Below, piece after piece: positions 55,769 through 64,000 of a stretch of 64,000 nt of DNA. Origin of the DNA: Corallium rubrum (lineage: Eukaryota; Cnidaria; Anthozoa; Scleralcyonacea; Coralliidae); NCBI GenBank assembly GCA_964035015.1, contig OZ035997.1:64260904-64324903 (forward strand), in the 5' to 3' direction. The translations under genes and the position numbers were made by a program. Below the pieces are notes generated by a model that did no database searches, was not told the origin of the DNA, and saw only the letters and a list, made by a program, of their open reading frames with translations. The first letter of the stretch is position 1, and each line of letters begins with the position of its first letter.

Positions 55769-57441
55769 TTAATTATCCTTGTTAAAATCATGGCGAAACT
55801 CGCGAAGCAAGAAGTGTATCGCTTCGATTTTTCTCGAATTCGTCTTTAATCGTCGTTTGGATCACTCTTGTGTGAGCTGGTATGTTCGTTCTTTGATTTT
55901 AGACCATTATCGCTGATAACCAATGCGTAGAAACGATATAATACTAAAGTTTCCTCAACTGAGGAGTGGCTGCGCTGTTATGACGGGCACGACTGACTTA
56001 CGATTTCAGCAACGCAATGTAGAAATTTACCTCCAACTCTCTTGCAAATCACTCGAACGTCAAGCGTATACTGACTAGAGGTTCATCTTCATCATCTGAA
56101 GTCTGAAATATCTTCTTTCTCGTTATCAAACGAAGTGTATTATCACTATATTATGTATAAGATTCCCTTCTCGCAGGAAAAGTATACTGCGTTTCGGGTT
56201 ACTCGTGTTTATTTCTCTGTTCTATTGACTATTATTTGTACACGCTTACTCGCATATACATGGCAAAACGAGAGCGGAAACTCTTTACATACAGTTTAAG
56301 TCTAACTAAAGATAGAGTAGCACATATATATTGTATTTTTATCGAATTAAACGTGTAATTTATTTTGAAGAACGAAGCAATTTTATTTGGAAAATTTGAC
56401 ACCATTGGCGTTGAGGGCTGGTAAACTGGAGAAATGTTTGCTTACGCCAAGTTTCTGCCGAAATCTGGTGATCTGACCGCTTATTAACGACCAAAATTTT
56501 AAGATAATACTTCTTCACCCCACATTCTGGACTCGTTTGTTGTTGTCGCATTATCCCACCATACTGCAATCGCAATGCGTTTTGACTCCGCTAAAATCGA
56601 CAAACAGCCGCGTCCCATGTTTCCACAACGGCGCAGCCACCCCTCAGTTGAGGTAACTTTTAATAGTATTATAGCGTTCTACACGTTGGTTTTCAGCGAT
56701 AATAGTCTAAAATCAAAGAACGAACATACCAGCTCACAGGAGAGCGATCCAAACGACGATTAAAGACGAATTCGACAAACCCGAAGCGATATACCTCTTA
56801 GGACTAGTAGTTACTATCGAAAGGAAGTGCTGCTTGGTTAATAGTCGGTAGATTGTTCAGCGAGAACAATTAATTTTTCACGTGGGATGAGACCATAGTG
56901 AAAAGCATTCAAGTAGCTACATATTGTCTCCTTGCACTAAGGCTCGGTCGATAGTAGATAAATTCCAATCCTTCTCTTGAATAGTTTTTGCTGTTAACAG
57001 CGCTGATACTCATAAAAGAGCACTGTTTTCCTCGAGACTGACCACTAAAACGTTCATGGCCTTTATGAATACTTCCACAAGAAAGTATAAAAGACATGAT
57101 CATTGGCCGCACTTACTTAGCGCCAGTGGTAGCGCACTTTGCTGCAGCCTCGTACCCAGGCTCTTTATTGCTGTCATACCCAACTGTTGCATGGTCAGGG
57201 GGGTTCAGAACTAACATCTCGAAATCTCCAAATTCGAAAATTGATATACGCTAGCCATACATAGCTCGGCAAATAGACTGAGCACGAGTAACGCATAGAG
57301 GCAACCCAAGACCAAGAGAGATGTCAAGATTAGTGTGCTGCCTCCCTGGTGGGAGGGCAATAAATAGGTATAGCCGCGCGCTCGCCCCATTGGTTTTGCA
57401 CCCCTTGCGTCATGGCGTTGATAACCTTGGAAGGGTCTATT

Positions 57442-57804
57442 ATTCTGGTCTTTGTGATAAGCCTTCTTGCAGCGTGCGTAATGTAGAGTAAAGAATGTTA
57501 AGTGTGTAATACCATTATTGGTTTTATAACTGCCATATATAGAGGGAGACTTGGTTTAGCTCCAACCCTTTCCCTACAGAAGCTTCACAATTTTAGATAA
57601 TAAGTAGGTAGTGGGACCTCCACCGTCGTTAATTTGTAGCTAGGTTTTCGAGCATATTATATATAAACACACGAGATGTATTAATGTGTAAACTGTGGTG
57701 TTATTTAGTGGTGGATGTATGTAAAATGGGTGTGGCTATAAGGTGATGTGTCACAATTTAATCTCGTGACAGCTTTTGTTTCAGTTCACTTCCTACGGAG
57801 TTAT
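57442..57804. other. Upstream region of the secreted-protein exon
   Basis: No gene or clear repeat is seen. It probably holds the upstream control region of the gene at 57879. Confidence 0.3.
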
Positions 57805-57811
57805 TATAAAA
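57805..57811 (+). promoter_or_regulatory. TATAAAA box
   Basis: TATAAAA lies 68 bases before the ATG at 57879, a normal distance for a TATA-driven animal gene with a leader of about 40 bases. Confidence 0.4.
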
Positions 57812-57878
57812 TAGTTAGGACTACCTAAATATCAACAGTTCTGAAAAACAGTCGTAGTTGAAGGAAGACTTTAAAGAT

Positions 57879-58101
57879 ATGTCTGTAAACATTTTTCTCG
57901 CTTTCTTCGCACTGTACGTAACAGCAGCAAGCACAGAGGCGATCTGCTGCAAAGAGATGAAGAATGTCGTTGAGAATAAAATTATCGCTTACAAGACATT
58001 TTGTTCCACGGGTAACCAACTATCGACCAACTGTTGCAGAAATATAGCATCCGACGTTGAAACACATCGACAAGCCCATGGCTCTCTTTGTTCTGGAAAA
58101 A
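57879..58101 (+). CDS. First exon of a secreted cysteine-rich protein (candidate host gene)
   Basis: ATG 57879 is preceded by AAAGAT. The exon codes a clear signal peptide (MSVNIFLAFFALYVTAASTEA) and then about 55 residues with paired cysteines (ICCKEM, TFCSTG, TNCCRN, SLCSGK). A GTAAGT donor at 58102 ends it in phase 1. Later exons were not found within the window, so they may be far away or the gene is a fragment. I do not recognise the family. Short Cys-rich N-terminal segments after a signal peptide are common in secreted cnidarian proteins, which is suggestive only. Confidence 0.5.
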
Positions 58102-58690
58102 GTAAGTTTTGAAAAATTAGTTTAGTTATACTGTTTAACCAAGAAAGAGGCAACATCACGAAATCCCGTACACAGAGTTTTTATTCGCAACTTGGAAAAC
58201 CTCGTCTAATTGTTTTAGAGTTTTTCTTAGTAAAAAAAAAAAATTAGTCTCATTTTTAAGTGACTCGAAAACAGTGAAGGTAGAGTGCGTTTTATCTCTA
58301 TATCTATTCTATACAATAAAATATTTGAGATTAAATTTGTTTATATACCGTGGCGTATGCAAGTATAGTATTCCTTTTCTATAATGAAATGGCCTCGATG
58401 TAATACAGAAACTGGATCCGACATTTCTCAAGCGCATCAAATTAAATAACAAGGTACGACGAATAGTTCGACGATATTCTGGCGAGGCCTCGAGGGGCGA
58501 GGGTGAAATGTTGAGGGGGAAATGTCGAGGGTATACGTAAAATGTCGAAGGGGAAATATAGAGTTTAAAATGTCGAGGGTAAAATGTCGAGAGTAAATGT
58601 CGAGGGTAAAATGTTGAGAATAGCATAGTAGTAAAGAGATTAAGCATATTAGGCGGGGTTTTTTTGAGACACGAACGGTAACTGGAAGAA
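58102..58690. other. Putative intron with AATGTCGAGG repeats
   Basis: 58505-58620 holds a diverged tandem array of AAAATGTCGAGGG units (about seven). It makes long open frames in the minus direction which I do not accept as genes. Confidence 0.6.
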
Positions 58691-58696
58691 CAGGAA

Positions 58697-58904
58697 TACA
58701 ATACAATACAATACAATACAATACAATACAATACAATACAATACAATACAATACAATACAATACAATACAATACAATACAATACAATACAATACAATACA
58801 ATACAATACAATACAATACAATACAATACAATACAATACAATACAATACAATACAATACAATACAATACAATACAATACAATACAATACAATACAATACA
58901 ATAC
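58697..58904. repeat. (ATACA)n microsatellite, about 41 units
   Basis: A pure pentanucleotide tract. Five bases are not a multiple of three, so all frames read the same YCIVL-type repeat and appear open. Confidence 0.95.
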
Positions 58905-60236
58905 AGAACTACTGAACCGCGTATTCTTTGTTAAAATATTTGTATTTAGTTATATTCAGTTGAACTAGTAATTGTGTTAATTGATTTGTTATTGCATGTT
59001 CTATTTATATGTTAAGGGGATTTATTTAAATTTTATTACGTTCAGGAAGAAGGGATTAGACCTTCCTGTACGTAGTTTTATTAAGTAGATATTGTAAAAA
59101 TAGATATATGTACAAATAGCATGACAAATTGAATGGTAGGGGACATTGTAAAGGGATTATAGTTAGTAGAGTAGGGTGTAAAACCGTCATATTGGAATCA
59201 GAGATCGCAACTGATTGTTACAGACAGACCGATTGAGACGAATGATGTGCGTGCGATCTGAAGTAATGATCTGTAAGACTTTCATGTAATAAAGAGATAG
59301 AAAACGATAGATACAATCCACAGGCTTCGAAACCGGCGTGAGTTAACTTCTCCTGATTGCTTCGTGGAGAATTTTACGAATCCTGTTCCTTCTAGCTGGA
59401 TAAAGAAGGGACTCTTCATTACATGAAAACGAATGGCGAAAACAAAACCAAAATTGAAATTGATATTAATTTAAATTTACAAGTAAAATAAAATGAAAAC
59501 AAAAGACAAATTAAACTACACATCAAAAGTAAAATCAAAACAAATTGCTCCGTGGCCGAGAACTGCCGTAGAACATGATGCTTTGCAGGCTTAAGCTCTT
59601 CTTTCTGTGCTGTTTAATCGTAGTTTAATACAGTGCGAAATGGCGGCGAGTAAAGTGGGAGGTTTATAAAAACAAAATAAAATAAAAACGTTGTAAAAAA
59701 GGCAAAGGCGTACCAACTGGTAAAGGATTAAATACAGGAGATTTAATCCTACAAAAAAGCGAGTTAGTTGTTCAACGGCTGAGCTCCGAAGTCTCGGGTA
59801 ATGCAAAGGTCAATTCCATACGTATACATGACCATACCTCACCCCACCCCGGGAGACTCCGGGACATTCGCCTTGCACGGTATTCCCAGGGCTCGGGAAT
59901 TGAATTTTGCTGTTAAGCAGGGCACAGGGGTCGTACATTATACAACCGCTCTAAAAACCCCGGGGATTCGACCCAAGCTAAGACCGCAAAGAATTATGGG
60001 TGCGAAAGTGTCCTCGTGGTTTGCAGCTTTGCGTTTGATATACACTGAACTAGGTTACCTGCAAGGTAGGGAATGCTGCGGGCATTTTAAGTGTGTAGAA
60101 AAATAAAGTTTTGCATTTTCAGCACAAGCATAATAAAGTCGTGGACAATATAGTGAAAGCATTGGTGAAACAGATATGTAATTCTACCCTAAAAGTCATA
60201 AAAGGAATACCGACATTTTAATAAAATTGTTTATTA
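58905..60236. other. Non-coding, no clear gene
   Basis: I see no supported gene. A frame at 59801-60106 codes no recognisable protein. Confidence 0.4.
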
Positions 60237-62603
60237 CTCGGGCTACCTGTGGTAGCCGAGTCTAGGTTTCGGCTCTGTTATTATTTTTTTTTGTGTCGAC
60301 AAATTGCAAATATTGCATCATCCCGATATGCTTTGCGAAACCACGCGTGTGCTCCCATGCGCCGCCATCTTCTCTGGTCGCTAGTTCGATGACCTGGTGT
60401 CCTGGTTTGTAGCTTTTAGAAGATCACAAGTGACTTACTGAACACTGTTCTTGATCAGTCATGTGGCTTACAACTGCGTTAATGTTAAATATGCTCACTA
60501 CACTTACAACTGCAGACATTGATGACAGTATTCTACACTATAAAAAGATGGTGAGCTATTTTATAAATTTCGATCTGGGTTGATATTCCGCCGTTTCGAT
60601 CAAGACATGCTGTGTTGATATTTCGTGCTGAAGAGACTCAAGTTTTAATACGCTAAAAGGGAAAACTTTAAATGTATTGAGGTAATTTTAATATTTGTAA
60701 TTTGCTTTTGTTGTTGCCTGGATTATGTATTAGTGTTGTGTTAATAAAGTTTGTCAAATAAACTCGATGTGATTGAGTGTGTGCATAGTTTTAATAGTTC
60801 CTCGTTACGTTCGCTTGTTGTCGATCGTCTACGAAAGAATGCAAAAAATACTGATAAACATGTACTTAGATTAACGCCGTGGAGTTAGCTGCCGGTTCGC
60901 CACTCGGCGGCTGCACCAATGTTTTGCCGGTCTTGTAGCTCGTTCAATCCAGCTTTTTCACACTAACGGCTGGCGAACTGGTAGCCAACGTACCTGGGTT
61001 GTCTAATCTACCGAATCTAGCGCTGTAGGTTATTTTGTACTTTTAACAAACGCTTAATGTGTGCACGCTGTTGCACTGTTTCGTGCATAGGCTACGTGTA
61101 TAAGGCCCTACAAACCCTTACTTCCTTAGTCAAAGTCAAAGTCAAAGCAATAAAACGATCAAATAGGTGAGATTGTATTTATATAATCTCGGTTGCGCAC
61201 AAATTATGATAATCTAGTATGTAAATATCAAATATGGAAATCTGCAAGATGCAAACGGCGAACGCCAACCTTACAAAAATCGCAAACGTGACAGTATAAC
61301 AAAAACTCTTAGCTTTCAACGGATAACGGTTTAACTTATTCAGGCGAATAATATGCACAGGCGCAGCGAAGTCAAAACTTTTGACTCGACTCAAAAGCAC
61401 CTGTAGTCGGTGTAGATGTATGAGCTCTTGAACTCACGCGATAAATCTGAAAATCTGAAAAGAGCAGACACGATTGAGGCAAAAATAACAAACAAATGTC
61501 AATATTACAACAATTACAAACGAATGCAAACGCGATACATAAATAAGGAGCTAAAACTCTTACCTGTCTAAACGAACCAAAAAAAGTCTGTAACACAGCG
61601 AAGCCAAGCAAAGATCACTCATTCACTTGAGATCACGTGAATAAATTAGGCGAGGCAGCGACAAAATATTGTGTACTGCGCAAATTAATTGGTGTTTACT
61701 GCGCACGACAACAATGCAACGCGCTGGAAAATTTGAAGGAAAAAGCCTACCTGCACAAATTAGGCTGCTGCTTCGCTCGCTCGCTTCAGGCTCGCTCGCT
61801 CCGCAGCAATTATGAATGATTTTAAGGGGAAAATCGATGAATTTGTAAAAGATTGATTGGTAGAGAACAACCTGACAAAACTTGTGGACATTTTGAATAT
61901 ATATATATATATTGATATATTTTATTAGAGATCTGATTGATTGGTATAAATAGACTTTATATTGAACTCGATCAATGACGGGGGGAATTTGTCACCTTTT
62001 CACAGTCCAGGGGTGGGGAATTTGCCCATCAGTTTTTTCTCTGTTGCGGGGAATGACCGGACCCTTTCCTGGAGGGTGTGTGTGTGTGGGGAGGGGGGGG
62101 GATGGTCAAGTTTGGAATTGACTCATGCATAGAGCCCAAAAGTACAACCGCCATTGCCCACATGAGTTTGTGCCATTCGTAGAAGACGAATGAACTATCT
62201 CTGCGCTATCAAGAATGCTTGTGAGAAGCATTTCAAGTCATTAACAAGTCAATTGCAAGGCTTAGGGTGTGACGTGCTGGCCGGCGATCAGGGTCCATCC
62301 TGTTCGTTTGGACCATATATCTCTGATCTTAAGGTATTTGACTGAGATTTTAATTATGCTACATCAATTATGACTATATCATATGTTAATTACTTATTCA
62401 GTGCATAAATATTTGTGTTTTGGATAAGGTAGTAGTATTTATGGTAATTTTGAACTGCCAGTCATAATATCGATTTTGCAGTGAAGTTGATATATTGTTC
62501 CATCAACTAATCCACGTTAGGTTTATTAAGCTACGAATTAAAGTAGAGGATAGTATTCCTACAGCGAAAAATCAATACAGCTGAGTGAGCCGGCCAGTCT
62601 AAC
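60237..62603. other. Non-coding with dispersed repeat copies
   Basis: 60237-60277 is an inverted copy of the GAAACCTAGACTCGGCTAC block next to the (TAA)n tract at 47.27 kb. A small possible exon with a hydrophobic start (MWLTTALMLNML, about 60460-60550, donor GTGAGC) is too weak to call. AGTCAAAGTCAAAGTCAAAG lies at 61128. A short (TA)n is at 61896-61912 and a G-run at 62080-62100. Confidence 0.4.
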
Positions 62604-62863
62604 CAGTGGCGGATTACCAGTTTCGGGGCCTGTAGGCTAAATAAAATTCACGGGCCTTTATGACGATATTTTCCTGAAATTTTTTTGAATTTAGAGTCTC
62701 GGAAATGCCATTTCTTGCATTCTGAGGCAGTGTACGATACGGCCCTGATATTCGTATAACGGCTAATCTTAATGAAAAATCCATTTTCTGGAAATTACGG
62801 GCCTCTTGCAAGCCCGGGCCTGTAGGCTTCGGCCTACTCAGCCTACTGGGTAATCCGCCACTG
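62604..62863. mobile_element. 260-bp hAT MITE, copy 2
   Basis: The ends are CAGTGGCGGATTA and its inverse. The flanks AGTCTAAC and TGTCTAAC form an 8-bp duplication with one change. It is the reverse orientation of the copy at 47589-47851 and about 90 percent alike by eye. Confidence 0.85.
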
Positions 62864-63019
62864 TGTCTAACTGAAAGCCCAAGAAAGAGAAGACCAAGCA
62901 GGGCATATAGTTCACCACCAGGTCCTAAACGGCTGTTACAAAGAGTTTGACAGTGTCTCAAATGATTAGACTTGGAAAGTTAATTAAACCTAGTGGAGAG
63001 ACTGTGGCATGGTCATTGA

Positions 63020-63454
63020 TATTTACCTTTTGACTTCACCACTTTTTCACGGTCCATGCTTCTTAAGAAGGTTGAATTCACCATTGAAAATAAAGTTTTA
63101 GGTCAAGGTGGCTTCCGGAGTTTTAAAGCAAGGAGCACCTCTCACGGTTTTTTAGGCCAAACATGGGTTGTCAAAAGGTTTTTAGAAGATGTTGTGAAAG
63201 ATATCAAAGCAGATCTTGACCAGAGCATGGAAGAACACACAAAGAAATTCATTCAAATGCACCACCTCTCTAAAAACTTTGCACGTCAACTGGCCTAAAC
63301 TGTAAAGGAAAAAAATGTTTGTGAAAAGTTTGGGCCTGTTGTGCAATTTGAGGATGTCCATTTTGGTAAGATACAGGAAACAGGTGAGTGCATCACTGTC
63401 GAGAGATGTATTAAAGGCACATTCGAGAAGTACATTAACATTAACGTATCGTAA
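63020..63454 (+). pseudogene. Alpha-kinase domain fragment with in-frame TAA
   Basis: From about 63023 the frame reads KKVEFTIENKVLGQGGF, then WVVKRFLEDV, HTKKFIQMHHLSKNFARQLA, a TAA at 63296-63298, and in the same frame CEKFGPVVQFEDVHFGKIQ, ECITVERCIKGTFEKYIN, to a TAA at 63452-63454. The order matches the alpha-kinase (eEF2K/TRPM7-like) catalytic domain N-lobe: Gly-rich segment, VVK lysine and the ExxIxGxFxKY block. The C-lobe with the zinc site is absent. There is no intron, so it may be a retrocopy or one large exon. Atypical alpha-kinases are numerous in cnidarians. One nonsense codon and a missing C-lobe mark it as broken. Confidence 0.6.
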
Positions 63455-63559
63455 AATTGAAGATATTCTTAGGTAGTTTAGATTGAGCCGCGCACCATAG
63501 CTTCGTTAATTGAGAGAAAGAGAACTTTGTAATGTTAGTGAAAAACGAGCCTTGACAGA

Positions 63560-64000
63560 TTAGATGGTTATGAAGTCTATCCTCGTGCTCAGAGCGAAAA
63601 TCTTTAAGAACTTGCTTGGTATAGACGTATAGACGTCATACTGGATGTTTGAGCTGTTGCTGGTTGACTTCCATAGTTCATTGATCTGTTTGTTGGGAGA
63701 TGTTTTAAGAGCTGGTCGAAGTACTGTTTGGCATTGGGTGAATTTGACTGATGGCGGACAAATACTAAGGCCGAATTTGTTTCGTGTTAAGAAAACGGTA
63801 CTTAATGTTCCCGATATTGGTATTTCAAGCCACTTCCGAATGTAACTGTTCACTACGGAGTCGATATTCTCTGATACCCAAGTTTTTGACAGCGAAGTAA
63901 CGGTGAAATGCCAAGAGATTTTGGATAAAACAAAACGAGTGTACAGTAGGATTTTATTTTTTGGATGGAGTGGCTTCGAGTCAATATCAGTCATCAGTTC
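63560..64000 (-). pseudogene. LINE reverse transcriptase C-terminal fragment (runs off right edge)
   Basis: The minus frame is open from the right window edge to 63560. It reads YTRFVLSKISWHFTVTSLSK, then TWVSENIDSVV, YIRKWLEIPIS, LTRNKFGLSICPPSVKF, QCQTVLRPALK and WKSTSNSSNIQYD. I recognise this as the region after the RT core in a zinc-finger LINE common in cnidarian genomes. The N-terminal fragment at 46,487 may be from the same family. The rest lies outside the window. Confidence 0.5.

Larger units (their letters stand above)
53396..57441. mobile_element. About 4-kb element with AATAGACCCTT ends
   Basis: AATAGACCCTTTCA and CAAAACCATTGGGG, then GCGAGCGCG, on the left are mirrored on the right at 57375-57441, where about 40 extra bases lie between the blocks. 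Inside are the TTAA-flanked element (53453-55768) and another inverted pair (about 55816-55990 against 56600-56790, with CGTCTTTAATCGTCGTTTGG and CAACTGAGG). It has no intact gene. Confidence 0.6.

Noticed and set aside
58309..58901. Three overlapping frames with YCIVL repeats
   Set aside because: They are products of the (ATACA)n pentanucleotide tract, which is open in every frame.
60460..60550. Possible signal-peptide exon (MWLTTALMLNML) with GTGAGC donor
   Set aside because: It is very short, next to a dispersed repeat, and nothing downstream continues it.

Overview
This window is a nest of mobile DNA from an intron-bearing animal genome. Spliced GT-AG genes, non-LTR retrotransposons with short microsatellite tails, a Penelope-like element, hAT, pogo-like and Kolobok-like relics, and many A+T-rich microsatellites all point to a metazoan. 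An aquatic invertebrate, plausibly a cnidarian, is my best guess from the company these families keep; no host gene here proves it. No rRNA, tRNA or CRISPR array was found.

Region 1 (1 to about 24.85 kb) is most of a Polinton/Maverick, a large virus-like DNA transposon. Leftward genes are a double jelly-roll major capsid protein cut by the window edge, a large membrane protein, a beta-rich candidate minor capsid protein and a DDE retroviral-type integrase. Rightward genes are a 475-aa membrane-anchored protein, a LamG-like protein, several small membrane proteins, a zinc-finger/PD-(D/E)XK nuclease fusion, a zinc-ribbon protein and a protein-primed family B DNA polymerase. A deoxynucleoside kinase lies on the minus strand. 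The packaging ATPase and maturation protease usual for Polintons are not seen and may lie left of the window. The copy is decayed. A 1.07-kb hAT element splits the integrase, a 3.7-kb Penelope-like element sits in the last codons of the 475-aa gene, and a 5.9-kb TIR element with AACGTT-rich ends splits the zinc-ribbon gene. The polymerase has three frameshifts, the kinase one, and a small membrane gene an in-frame stop. Many Polinton start codons directly follow a TTA-x-TATA box, which suggests one shared promoter class.

Region 2 (25,331 to 44,961) is the most striking part: a 19.6-kb transposon inserted into a tandem repeat at the Polinton edge. It has inverted ends with internal 50-bp repeats and an apparent 8-bp target duplication. 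It carries two spliced genes. On the minus strand is a 521-aa transposase with an HTH and a retroviral-integrase-like D-x57-D-x34-E core, in three exons. On the plus strand is an eight-exon gene of about 740 codons for a HECT-type ubiquitin ligase with a CUE-like helical segment. All exon phases fit, the catalytic cysteine is present, and one in-frame TAG in exon 7 is the only defect seen. Two different non-LTR retrotransposons and several MITEs sit in its introns.

Region 3 (45 to 64 kb) starts with a second Polinton-like membrane-protein fragment. The rest is mostly non-coding repeats: (TAA)n, (ACAAT)n, two copies of one hAT MITE, a TTAA-flanked Kolobok-like relic with a THAP-like exon inside a larger inverted-repeat element, pieces of a zinc-finger LINE, and an alpha-kinase pseudogene. 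The one candidate host gene is a short exon for a secreted cysteine-rich protein at 57.9 kb.
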